DNA from: Nematostella vectensis | Taxonomy: Eukaryota; Cnidaria; Anthozoa; Actiniaria; Edwardsiidae | Direction of reading: 5' to 3' | NCBI RefSeq assembly: GCF_932526225.1 | Contig: NC_064037.1 | Coordinates: forward strand, 19,223,471-19,287,470 | Length of the DNA stretch: 64,000 nucleotides | Part shown: one piece after another, positions 7,848 to 20,932 of the stretch | How positions within the stretch are numbered: the first letter of the stretch is position 1 | Layout: each line of letters starts with the position of its first letter | Notes under the pieces: model-generated | The model's database searches: none | What the model saw: only the letters and a program-made list of their open reading frames with translations | What the model was told of the DNA's origin: nothing | Translations under genes and position numbers: made by a program

Positions 7848-10800
7848 ACCTTTTGCCATCGCTGTTAGAATCCTTTGCCTTTCATGTTACTCCAACAATA
7901 CCATATTTTCCGAACAAATTCGCATCATTTACGTGAGCTTATCTATTTCATGGTAACGCATCGGCTTGTGTCAAAGCGTTCGTTCGTTCTAAATTTGGTC
8001 GCATATTTTACTTACCGAATATGCATAAGTGCTACGTCACTTCCGTTCTATTCTTAACCCAGAAAAGTTAGTTTTCTTTGTTTACTTTAGTCTTATAATA
8101 TTATTTCTTATAATATTTCTGCGCTACAATTTATTTTACAATTACTTTCGCTGTAATAGAAACTATTCTATTATTTGTGGTGTTTTTTTGTACACTTTTT
8201 TGACATATTTCCTGTTCATTTTTTACATCATTTAGGCATTAGATTCATACTCTATATTCACTGTTAGTTTCAGAGAGTAGTTTTAACTCCAAAAAGGGAG
8301 TAAAAAACTAAGGTACAAAATGACTCCCTTTTTGGAGTAATTTTTTACTCCCTTTTTTCTACTCTCTCAAGGGAGTAGATTTTACCCCTGTAGGGGAGTA
8401 ACTAAAGGGAGTGATTTACTAGGTTGCTTGCTATTACTCCATTAAAGGAGTACAATTTACCCTCAAAATGGAGTTATTTTTACTCCTTTTTTTCCTACTC
8501 TCTCAGGGGAGTAGATTTTACCCACTTTAGGGGATAGCTAAGTGGAGTAATTTACTAGGTTGCTTGTAGTTACTCAATTAAAAGAGTACAATTCACCCTC
8601 AAAATGGGAGTCAATTTTTACTCCCTATTTTGTTATTTCCCCCTACTAATTGGGTAACTAAAGGGATGATTTCAACCCCTCCCCCCTGTTTTTACAAAAT
8701 GGCCGTTTAAACTCCACCTACTTCAGGGGTTAATACTGGAGAAATTAGAGTAATTTAGAAACACCAAGGGAAAGACGTTATTATGAATTTGACAAATCAT
8801 TTAATTAAACAATTCAGTTTAAGAAATAACAAAAATATAAGTTGAAAAAATGTTTGAAAAATAATAGTCATTTGACATAAAGTATCCAGGACAAAATTAC
8901 TACAAGTGTCCCAACATAACAAAGCTGAAACAAACATACACAATATTATTTTTCTATAACAACTTTAACAGCTTTTGAACATTACCCTTTTTGGCATCAT
9001 TACGGTTTTCCAAAAGAACTGCCTCCTCCTCCATCTTTGTATATTCAGATAAGAAGCTAGAAGCCTAATGCCTCTATATGCACCATTTAAATTTAAACCT
9101 GGTAGGCTAGCTTGAAAAGATAACTAGGTTATTCATATGCAGGGTTTACGGTGATCAGAATATACAGACAAAAACCAACTACAGTAACATTAGATATTCA
9201 GAATAAATATCTGGACAAATTTTAGGTGCAAGACTGATTACTAGGTTTTTACTAAGCTAAGTTATTCAATTAAACAAGAGACTCTTTCAGGGGTGTTAAG
9301 GTAAGGACGATGGCATTAGGGGGTGGGTGCACAGGGGTACAGGATATGAACGGCAGGGTCACAGGGGTGCAAGTTGGTAAGCGCTTGGTCATACATGGGT
9401 AAAGGGTAGTTATGTGATTAGGTGTCATAGGGGTGTAGGTCAGTTAGGGATGGGTAGGCAGGGATATAGGGTAGTAAGTGCTAGGTCATAGGGGTGTAGC
9501 TTTGTTAGGGGTTGGTACTCAGGGGTATAGGGTAGTAAGTGCTAAGTCATAGGGGTGTAACTTAGTTAGCGGTGGGTACTCATGGGTATAGGGTAGTCAG
9601 TGCTAGGTCGTAGGGGTTTAGCTTAGTTAGGGGTGGGTACTCAGGGGTATAGGGTAGTTACAGCCAAGTCATAAGGGTGTAGCTAAGTTAGGGGTAGGTA
9701 TTCAGGGGTATAGGGTAGTTAGTGCTAGGTAGTAGAGGTGTAGTTTAGATAGGGTTGGGTATTCAGGGGTATAGGCCAGTTAGTGCTAGGTCGTAGGGGT
9801 GTAGCTTAGCTAGGTGTAGGTACTCAGGGGTAAAGGCTAGTTTGTGCTAGGACATAGGAGTGTAGTTTAGTTAGGAGTGGGTACACAGGGTTATAGGGGT
9901 GTAGTTTAGTTAGGGTATGGTTTTAAGGGGTATAGGGTAGTTAGTGCTACGTCACAGGGGTGTAGCTTAGCAAGGGTTGGGTACTCAGGGGTAAAGTGTA
10001 GTTATTGCTAGGTCATAGGGGTGAGGCTCAGTTAGGGGTAGGTATTCAGGAGTATAGCGTAGTTAGTGCTAGGTCGTAGGGGTGTAGCTTAGTTAGGCGT
10101 GGATACTCAGGGATATAGGGTAGCTATTATTATTAATTATTTTTATTAATTATTATAATGTACCCATATTACCTAGCTCTTGAAACCATGTCACTGGTTG
10201 AACCATCCCCTAAAACCCTGCATCTCCAAGACCAAGCCATTGATACCCTCTACCCCTGTGTACCCACTCATTCATAACTTGCACCCCTATGACCTAGTTC
10301 TTGATATCATTGACCCTTATTACCATCCCTTGAATTCTAGTACCCGTTTGACCAACTCTTGTTACCCTGTACACCTGTCAACTCACCCACTAACTCACTT
10401 ATCTTAAAGTTCCCTTAACTTCCTTATCTTAACACCCCTGAAAAAATCCCAAGTTGATCTGACCTGGATTCGAACCACGGGCCTCTTGTTTGAGAAGCGA
10501 AGCCCGTACCACTGAGCTATCGCGCCACTCTTGAAAACTAGAAGTAACTACCGTATAGCCTTGTTTACCCAGCCTTATAAGGTATAGAGTAGTTTTTCCT
10601 TGATATCTCGAGAGTGGCGCTATGGCTCAGTGGTACAGGCTTCGCTTCTCAAGCAAATGGGCCAGGGTTCGAATCCAGGTAAGATAAACTAGAGACTTTT
10701 TCAGGGGTGTTAAGGTAAGGACGGTGGCATTAGGGGGTGGGTGCACAGGGGAAAAGAATGTAAACGACAGAGTCACAGGTGTGCAAGTTGGTAAGTGCTT

Positions 10801-12228
10801 GGTTATACATGGGTAAAGGGTAGTTATGTGATTAGGTGTCATAGGGGTGTAGGTCAGTTATTGATGGGTAGGCAAGGATATAGGGTAGTAAGTGCTAGGT
10901 CATAGGGGTGTAGCTTAGTTAGGGGTTGGTACTCAGGGGTATAGGGTAATAAGTGCTAAGTCATAGGGGTGTAGCTTAGTTAGCGGTGGGTACTCATGGG
11001 TGTAGGGTAGTTAGTGCTAGGTCGTAGGGGTTTAGCTTAGTTAGGGGTGGGTACTCAGGGGTATAGGGTAAGTACAGCCAAGTCATAAGGGTGTAGCTTA
11101 GTTACGGGTGGGTACTCAGGGGTATAGGCTAGTTAGTGATAGGTCGTAGGGGTGTAGCTTAGCTAGGTGTGGGTACTCAGGGGTATAGGCTAGTTTGTGC
11201 TAGGACATAGGGGTGTAGTTTAGTTAGGAGTGGGTACACAGGGTTATAGGGGTGTAGTATAGTTAGGGTTGGGTATTCAGGGGTATAAGGTAGTTAGTGC
11301 TACGTCACAGGGGTGTAGCTTAGCAAGGGTTTGGTTCTCAGGGGTAAAGTGTAGTTATTGCTAGGTCATAGGGGTGAGGCTCAGTTAGGGGTAGGTATAC
11401 AGGACTATAGCGTAGTTAAAGCTAGGTCGTAGGGGTGTAGCTTAGTTAGGCGTGGATACTCAGGGATATAGGGTAGCTATTATTATTATTAATTATTATT
11501 ATTAATTATTATTATGTACCCATTTTATCTAGATCTTGAAACCCTGTGCCTGTTTGAACCATCCCCTAAAACCCTGCACCTCCAAGACCAAGCCATTGAT
11601 ACCCTCTACCCCTGTGTACCCACTCATTCATAACTTGCACCCTTATGACCTAGTTTTTGATATCATTGACCCATATTTACTAACTACCTTCTCCACTAAA
11701 CAAAAAAAAAAACCCTTTATTCATAACTCTCATGTCGTTTTATTATCAACCCCATCTCTTATTACAACCTTAACCCGTCGTCTCATAACCCTATAATCTT
11801 AACCACCCGGACATAACCTGACAGAATTACTTCTCCGTTTATTACAATCATTCAAGATCTGTTTTACATTCTTTTCTGGAGAATTATTTTGTTCTTATAC
11901 ACAACTTCAAGCTAGTTTCTGCTTTGTGAATTGCTTCACCAACAATTTACTCATCGGGTCAGGCACGAGGTCACTCGAGTTTAAACAAGCAATTATCTCC
12001 GTTCCTATAACACGTACGACCTCATTATGAATGGGGGAGATCTGTTAGATCTGTTTTACATTCTTTTCTGGAGAATGATTTTGTTCTTATACACAACTTC
12101 AAGCTATATTCTGCTTTGTGAATTGCTTCACTAACAATTTACTCATCGGGTCAGGCACGAGGTCACTCGAGTTTAAACAAGCAATTATCTCCGTTCCTAT
12201 AACACGTACGACCTCATTTAACACTCTA
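7848..12228. repeat. Array unit 2 (4381 bp, V head, W tail)
   Basis: V head (ccatattttccg, ggtgtttttttg) with a private A at tccaacaat. The tail is W type with the extra 61-bp monomer and a two-base shorter CT run after the minus tRNA-like copy. It carries the segment of about 75 bp that is missing from unit 1. Confidence 0.93.
10461..10683. repeat. tRNA-like inverted pair, unit 2 (10461-10526 minus; 10616-10683 plus)
   Basis: In the plus copy, tacgggc has become tacaggc and aaacggg has become aaatggg. Both are CpG transitions and are shared by all W-type tails. The A and B boxes are unchanged. Confidence 0.5.
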
Positions 12229-15200
12229 ACCTTTTGCCATCGCTGTTAGAATCCTTTGTCTTTCATGTTACTCCATCAATACACATATTTTCCGAACAAA
12301 TTCGCATCATTTACGTGAGCTTATCTATTTCATGGTAACGCATCGGCTTGTGTCAAAGCGTTCGTTCGTTCTAAATTTGGTCGCATATTTTACTTACCGA
12401 ATATGCATAAGTGCTACGTCACTTCCGTTCTATTCTTAACCCAGAAAAGTTAGTTTTCTTTGTTTACTTTAGTCTTATAATATTATTTCTTATAATATTT
12501 CTGCGCTACAATTTATTTTACAATTACTTTCGCTGTAATAGAAACTATTCTATTATTTGTGGTGGTTTTTTGTACACTTTTTTGACATATTTCCTGTTCA
12601 TTTTTTACATCATTTAGGCATTAGATTCATACTCTATATTCACTGTTAGTTTCAGAGAGTAGTTTTAACTCCAAAAAGGGAGTAAAAAACTGAGGTACAA
12701 AATGACTCCCTTTTTGGAGTAATTTTTTACTCCCTTTTTTCTACTCTCTCAAGGGAGTAGATTTTACCCCTGTAGGGGAGTAACTAAAGGGAGTGATTTA
12801 CTAGGTTGCTTGCTATTACTCCATTAAAGGAGTACAATTTACCCTCAAAATGGAGTTATTTTTTACTCCTTTTTTTCCTACTCTCTCAGGGGAGTAGATT
12901 TTACCCACTTTAGGGGGTAGCTAAGTGGAGTAATTTACTAGGTTGCTTGTAGTTACTCCATTAAAAGAGTACAATTCACCCTCAAAATGGGAGTCAATTT
13001 TTACTCCCTATTTTGTTATTTCCCCCTACTAATTGGGTAACTAAAGGGATGATTTCAACCCCTCCCCCCTGTTTTTACAAAATGGCCGTTTAAACTCCAC
13101 CTACTTCAGGGGTTAATACTGGAGAAATTAGAGTAATTTAGAAACACCAAGGGAAAGACGTTATTATGAATTTGACAAATCATTTAATTAAACAATTCAG
13201 TTTAAGAAATAACAAAAATATAAGTTGAAAAAATGTTTGAAAAATAATAGTCATTTGACATAAAGTATCCAGGACAAAATTACTACAAGTGTCCCAACAT
13301 AACAAAGCTGAAACAAACATACACAATATTATTTTTCTATAACAACTTTAACAGCTTTTGAACATTACCCTTTTTGGCATCATTACGGTTTTCCAAAAGA
13401 ACTGCCTCCTCCTCCATCTTTGTATATTCAGATAAGAAGCTAGAAGCCTAATGCCTCTATATGCACCATTTAAATTTAAACCTGGTAGGCTAGCTTGAAA
13501 AGATAACTAGGTTATTCATATGCAGGGTTTACGGTGATCAGAATATACAGACAAAAACCAACTACAGTAACATTAGATATTCAGAATAAATATCTGGACA
13601 AATTTTAGGTGCAAGACTGATTACTAGGTTTTTACTAAGCTAAGTTATTCAATTAAACAAGAGACTCTTTCAGGGGTGTTAAGGTAAGGACGATGGCATT
13701 AGGGGGTGGGTGCACAGGGGTACAGGATATGAACGGCAGGGTCACAGGGGTGCAAGTTGGTAAGCGCTTGGTCATACATGGGTAAAGGGTAGTTATGTGA
13801 TTAGGTGTCATAGGGGTGTAGGTCAGTTAGGGATGGGTAGGCAGGGATATAGGGTAGTAAGTGCTAGGTCATAGGGGTGTAGCTTTGTTAGGGGTTGGTA
13901 CTCAGGGGTATAGGGTAGTAAGTGCTAAGTCATAGGGGTGTAACTTAGTTAGCGGTGGGTACTCATGGGTATAGGGTAGTCAGTGCTAGGTTGTAGGGGT
14001 TTAGCTTAGTTAGGGGTGGGTACTCAGGGGTATAGGGTAGTTACAGCCAAGTCATAAGGGTGTAGCTAAGTTAGGGGTAGGTATTCAGGGGTATAGGGTA
14101 GTTAGTGCTAGGTAGTAGAGGTGTAGTTTAGTTAGGGTTGGGTATTCAGGGGTATAGGCCAGTTAGTGCTAGGTCGTAGGGGTGTAGCTTAGCTAGGTGT
14201 AGGTACTCAGGGGTAAAGGCTAGTTTGTGCTAGGACATAGGAGTGTAGTTTAGTTAGGAGTGGGTACACAGGGTTATAGGGGTGTAGTTTAGTTAGGGTA
14301 TGGTTTTAAGGGGTATAGGGTAGTTAGTGCTACGTCACAGGGGTGTAGCTTAGCAAGGGTTGGGTACTCAGGGGTAAAGTGTAGTTATTGCTAGGTCATA
14401 GGGGTGAGGCTCAGTTAGGGGTAGGTATTCAGGAGTATAGCGTAGTTAGTGCTAGGTCGTAGGGGTGTAGCTTAGTTAGGCGTGGATACTCAGGGATATA
14501 GGGTAGCTATTATTATTAATTATTTTTATTAATTATTATAATGTACCCATATTACCTAGCTCTTGAAACCATGTCACTGGTTGAACCATCCCCTAAAACC
14601 CTGCACCTCCAAGACCAAGCCATTGATACCCTCTACCCCTGTGTACCCACTCATTCATAACTTGCACCCCTATGACCTAGTTCTTGATATCATTGACCCT
14701 TATTACCATCCCTTGAATTCTAGTACCCGTTTGACCAACTCTTGTTACCCTGTACACCTGTCAACTCACCCACTAACTCACTTATCTTAAAGTTCCCTTA
14801 ACTTCCTTATCTTAACACCCCTGAAAAAATCCCAAGTTGATCTGACCTGGATTCGAACCACGGGCCTCTTGTTTGAGAAGCGAAGCCCGTACCACTGAGC
14901 TATCGCGCCACTCTCTTGAAAACTAGAAGTAACTACCGTATAGCCTTGTTTACCCAGCCTTATAAGGTATAGAGTAGTTTTTCCTTGATATCTCGAGAGT
15001 GGCGCTATGGCTCAGTGGTACGGGCTTCGCTTCTCAAGCAAACGGGCCAGGGTTCGAATCCAGGTAAGATAAACTAGAGACTTTTTCAGGGGTGTTAAGG
15101 TAAGGACGGTGGCATTAGGGGGTGGGTGCACAGGGGAAAAGAATGTAAACGACAGAGTCACAGGTGTGCAAGTTGGTAAGCGCTTGGTCATACATGGTTA

Positions 15201-16550
15201 AAGGGTAGTTATGTGATTAGGTGTCATAGGGGTGTAGGTCAGTTATTGATGGGTAGGCAAGGATATAGGGTAGTAAGTGCTAGGTCATAGGGGTGTAGCT
15301 TAGTTAGGGGTTGGTACTCAGGGGTATAGGGTAATAAGTGCTAAGTCATAGGGGTGTAGCTTAGTTAGCGGTGGGTACTCATGGGTGTAGGGTAGTTAGT
15401 GCTAGGTCGTAGGGGTTTAGCTTAGTTAGGGGTGGGTACTCAGGGGTATAGGGTAAGTACAGCCAAGTCATAAGGGTGTAGCTTAGTTACGGGTGGGTAC
15501 TCAGGGGTATAGGCTAGTTTGTGCTAGGATATAGGGGTGTAGTTTAGTTAGGAGTGGGTACACAGGGTTATAGGGGTGTAGTATAGTTAGGGTTGGGTAT
15601 TCAGGGGTATAAGGTAGTTAGTGCTACGTCACAGGGGTGTAGCTTAGCAAGGGTTGGGTACTCAGGGGTAAAGTGTAGTTACTGCTAGGTCATAGGGGTG
15701 AGGCTCAGTTAGGGGTAGGTATACAGGACTATAGCGTAGTTAAAGCTAGGTCGTAGGGGTGTAGCTTAGTTAGGCGTGGATACTCAGGGATATAGGGTAG
15801 CTATTATTATTATTAATTATTATTATTAATTATTATTATGTACCCATTTTATCTAGATCTTGAAACCCTGTGCCTGTTTGAACCATCCCCTAAAACCCTG
15901 CACCTCCAAGACCAAGCCATTGATACCCTCTACCCCTGTGTACCCACTCATTCATAACTTGCACCCTTATGACCTAGTTTTTGATATCATTGACCCATAT
16001 TTACTAACTACCTTCTCCACTAAACAAAAAAAAACCCTTTATTCATAACTCTCATGTCGTTTTATTATCAACCCCATCTCTTATTACAACCTTAACCCGT
16101 CGTCTCATAACCCTATAATCTTAACCACCCGGACATAACCTGACAGAATTACTTCTCCGTTTATTACAATCATTTAAGATCTGTTTTACATTCTTTTCTG
16201 GAGAATTATTTTGTTCTTATACACAACTTCAAGCTAGTTTCTGCTTTGTGAATTGCTTCACCAACAATTTACTCATCGGGTCAGGCACGAGGTCACTCGA
16301 GTTTAAACAAGCAATTATCTCCGTTCCTATAACACGTACGACCTCATTATGAATGGGGGAGATCTGTTAGATCTGTTTTACATTCTTTTCTGGAGAATGA
16401 TTTTGTTCTTATACACAACTTCAAGCTATATTCTGCTTTGTGAATTGCTTCACTAACAATTTACTCATCGGGTCAGGCACGAGGTCACTCAAGTTTAAAC
16501 AAGCAATTATCTCCGTTCCTATAACACGTACGACCTCATTTAACACTCTA
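12229..16550. repeat. Array unit 3 (4322 bp, W head, V tail)
   Basis: W head spellings are cacatattttccg, ctgaggtac, tagggggtagc and tactccatt. The V tail lacks one 61-bp monomer. It carries a private T in ctaggttgtagg near 13990. Confidence 0.93.
14844..15068. repeat. tRNA-like inverted pair, unit 3 (14844-14909 minus; 15001-15068 plus)
   Basis: V-type pair with CG retained in both variable positions of the plus copy, as in unit 1. Confidence 0.5.
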
Positions 16551-19500
16551 ACCTTTTGCCATCGCTGTTAGAATCCTTTGCCTTTCATGTTACTCCATCA
16601 ATACCATATTTTCCGAACAAATTCGCATCATTTACGTGAGCTTATCTATTTCATGGTAACGCATCGGCTTGTGTCAAAGCGTTCGTTCGTTCTAAATTTG
16701 GTCGCATATTTTACTTACCGAATATGCATAAGTGCTACGTCACTTCCGTTCTATTCTTAACCCAGAAAAGTTAGTTTTCTTTGTTTACTTTAGTCTTATA
16801 ATATTATTTCTTATAATATTTCTGCGCTACAATTTATTTTACAATTACTTTCGCTGTAATAGAAACTATTCTATTATTTGTGGTGTTTTTTTGTACACTT
16901 TTTTGACATATTTCCTGTTCATTTTTTACATCATTTAGGCATTAGATTCATACTCTATATTCACTGTTAGTTTCAGAGAGTAGTTTTAACTCCAAAAAGG
17001 GAGTAAAAAACTAAGGTACAAAATGACTCCCTTTTTGGAGTAATTTTTTACTCCCTTTTTTCTACTCTCTCAAGGGAGTAGATTTTACCCCTGTAGGGGA
17101 GTAACTAAAGGGAGTGATTTACTAGGTTGCTTGCTATTACTCCATTAAAGGAGTACAATTTACCCTCAAAATGGAGTTATTTTTACTCCTTTTTTTCCTA
17201 CTCTCTCAGGGGAGTAGATTTTACCCACTTTAGGGGATAGCTAAGTGGAGTAATTTACTAGGTTGCTTGTAGTTACTCAATTAAAAGAGTACAATTCACC
17301 CTCAAAATGGGAGTCAATTTTTACTCCCTATTTTGTTATTTCCCCCTACTAATTGGGTAACTAAAGGGATGATTTCAACCCCTCCCCCCTGTTTTTACAA
17401 AATGGCCGTTTAAACTCCACCTACTTCAGGGGTTAATACTGGAGAAATTAGAGTAATTTAGAAACACCAAGGGAAAGACGTTATTATGAATTTGACAAAT
17501 CATTTAATTAAACAATTCAGTTTAAGAAATAACAAAAATATAAGTTGAAAAAATGTTTGAAAAATAATAGTCATTTGACATAAAGTATCCAGGACAAAAT
17601 TACTACAAGTGTCCCAACATAACAAAGCTGAAACAAACATACACAATATTATTTTTCTATAACAACTTTAACAGCTTTTGAACATTACCCTTTTTGGCAT
17701 CATTACGGTTTTCCAAAAGAACTGCCTCCTCCTCCATCTTTGTATATTCAGATAAGAAGCTAGAAGCCTAATGCCTCTATATGCACCATTTAAATTTAAA
17801 CCTGGTAGGCTAGCTTGAAAAGATAACTAGGTTATTCATATGCAGGGTTTACGGTGATCAGAATATACAGACAAAAACCAACTACAGTAACATTAGATAT
17901 TCAGAATAAATATCTGGACAAATTTTAGGTGCAAGACTGATTACTAGGTTTTTACTAAGCTAAGTTATTCAATTAAACAAGAGACTCTTTCAGGGGTGTT
18001 AAGGTAAGGACGATGGCATTAGGGGGTGGGTGCACAGGGGTACAGGATATGAACGGCAGGGTCACAGGGGTGCAAGTTGGTAAGCGCTTGGTCATACATG
18101 GGTAAAGGGTAGTTATGTGATTAGGTGTCATAGGGGTGTAGGTCAGTTAGGGATGGGTAGGCAGGGATATAGGGTAGTAAGTGCTAGGTCATAGGGGTGT
18201 AGCTTTGTTAGGGGTTGGTACTCAGGGGTATAGGGTAGTAAGTGCTAAGTCATAGGGGTGTAACTTAGTTAGCGGTGGGTACTCATGGGTATAGGGTAGT
18301 CAGTGCTAGGTCGTAGGGGTTTAGCTTAGTTAGGGGTGGGTACTCAGGGGTATAGGGTAGTTACAGCCAAGTCATAAGGGTGTAGCTAAGTTAGGGGTAG
18401 GTATTCAGGGGTATAGGGTAGTTAGTGCTAGGTAGTAGAGGTGTAGTTTAGATAGGGTTGGGTATTCAGGGGTATAGGCCAGTTAGTGCTAGGTCGTAGG
18501 GGTGTAGCTTAGCTAGGTGTAGGTACTCAGGGGTAAAGGCTAGTTTGTGCTAGGACATAGGAGTGTAGTTTAGTTAGGAGTGGGTACACAGGGTTATAGG
18601 GGTGTAGTTTAGTTAGGGTATGGTTTTAAGGGGTATAGGGTAGTTAGTGCTACGTCACAGGGGTGTAGCTTAGCAAGGGTTGGGTACTCAGGGGTAAAGT
18701 GTAGTTATTGCTAGGTCATAGGGGTGAGGCTCAGTTAGGGGTAGGTATTCAGGAGTATAGCGTAGTTAGTGCTAGGTCGTAGGGGTGTAGCTTAGTTAGG
18801 CGTGGATACTCAGGGATATAGGGTAGCTATTATTATTAATTATTTTTATTAATTATTATAATGTACCCATATTACCTAGCTCTTGAAACCATGTCACTGG
18901 TTGAACCATCCCCTAAAACCCTGCATCTCCAAGACCAAGCCATTGATACCCTCTACCCCTGTGTACCCACTCATTCATAACTTGCACCCCTATGACCTAG
19001 TTCTTGATATCATTGACCCTTATTACCATCCCTTGAATTCTAGTACCCGTTTGACCAACTCTTGTTACCCTGTACACCTGTCAACTCACCCACTAACTCA
19101 CTTATCTTAAAGTTCCCTTAACTTCCTTATCTTAACACCCCTGAAAAAATCCCAAGTTGATCTGACCTGGATTCGAACCACGGGCCTCTTGTTTGAGAAG
19201 CGAAGCCCGTACCACTGAGCTATCGCGCCACTCTCTTGAAAACTAGAAGTAACTACCGTATAGCCTTGTTTACCCAGCCTTATAAGGTATAGAGTAGTTT
19301 TTCCTTGATATCTCGAGAGTGGCGCTATGGCTCAGTGGTACAGGCTTCGCTTCTCAAGCAAATGGGCCAGGGTTCGAATCCAGGTAAGATAAACTAGAGA
19401 CTTTTTCAGGGGTGTTAAGGTAAGGACGGTGGCATTAGGGGGTGGGTGCACAGGGGAAAAGAATGTAAACGACAGAGTCACAGGTGTGCAAGTTGGTAAG

Positions 19501-20932
19501 TGCTTGGTTATACATGGGTAAAGGGTAGTTATGTGATTAGGTGTCATAGGGGTGTAGGTCAGTTATTGATGGGTAGGCAAGGATATAGGGTAGTAAGTGC
19601 TAGGTCATAGGGGTGTAGCTTAGTTAGGGGTTGGTACTCAGGGGTATAGGGTAATAAGTGCTAAGTCATAGGGGTGTAGCTTAGTTAGCGGTGGGTACTC
19701 ATGGGTGTAGGGTAGTTAGTGCTAGGTCGTAGGGGTTTAGCTTAGTTAGGGGTGGGTACTCAGGGGTATAGGGTAAGTACAGCCAAGTCATAAGGGTGTA
19801 GCTTAGTTACGGGTGGGTACTCAGGGGTATAGGCTAGTTAGTGATAGGTCGTAGGGGTGTAGCTTAGCTAGGTGTGGGTACTCAGGGGTATAGGCTAGTT
19901 TGTGCTAGGACATAGGGGTGTAGTTTAGTTAGGAGTGGGTACACAGGGTTATAGGGGTGTAGTATAGTTAGGGTTGGGTATTCAGGGGTATAAGGTAGTT
20001 AGTGCTACGTCACAGGGGTGTAGCTTAGCAAGGGTTTGGTTCTCAGGGGTAAAGTGTAGTTATTGCTAGGTCATAGGGGTGAGGCTCAGTTAGGGGTAGG
20101 TATACAGGACTATAGCGTAGTTAAAGCTAGGTCGTAGGGGTGTAGCTTAGTTAGGCGTGGATACTCAGGGATATAGGGTAGCTATTATTATTATTAATTA
20201 TTATTATTAATTATTATTATGTACCCATTTTATCTAGATCTTGAAACCCTGTGCCTGTTTGAACCATCCCCTAAAACCCTGCACCTCCAAGACCAAGCCA
20301 TTGATACCCTCTACCCCTGTGTACCCACTCATTCATAACTTGCACCCTTATGACCTAGTTTTTGATATCATTGACCCATATTTACTAACTACCTTCTCCA
20401 CTAAACAAAAAAAAAACCCTTTATTCATAACTCTCATGTCGTTTTATTATCAACCCCATCTCTTATTACAACCTTAACCCGTCGTCTCATAACCCTATAA
20501 TCTTAACCACCCGGACATAACCTGACAGAATTACTTCTCCGTTTATTACAATCATTCAAGATCTGTTTTACATTCTTTTCTGGAGAATTATTTTGTTCTT
20601 ATACACAACTTCAAGCTAGTTTCTGCTTTGTGAATTGCTTCACCAACAATTTACTCATCGGGTCAGGCACGAGGTCACTCGAGTTTAAACAAGCAATTAT
20701 CTCCGTTCCTATAACACGTACGACCTCATTATGAATGGGGGAGATCTGTTAGATCTGTTTTACATTCTTTTCTGGAGAATGATTTTGTTCTTATACACAA
20801 CTTCAAGCTATATTCTGCTTTGTGAATTGCTTCACTAACAATTTACTCATCGGGTCAGGCACGAGGTCACTCGAGTTTAAACAAGCAATTATCTCCGTTC
20901 CTATAACACGTACGACCTCATTTAACACTCTA
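16551..20932. repeat. Array unit 4 (4382 bp, V head, W tail)
   Basis: V head joined to a W tail that has the longer CT run after the minus tRNA-like copy. This W subtype is shared with units 5 and 8. Confidence 0.93.
19164..19388. repeat. tRNA-like inverted pair, unit 4 (19164-19229 minus; 19321-19388 plus)
   Basis: W-type pair; the plus copy carries tacaggc and aaatggg. Confidence 0.5.

Noticed and set aside
10627-10842. 71-codon antisense frame starting in the minisatellite
   Set aside because: It is a reading of the complementary strand of the 61-bp repeat and the tRNA-like copy.
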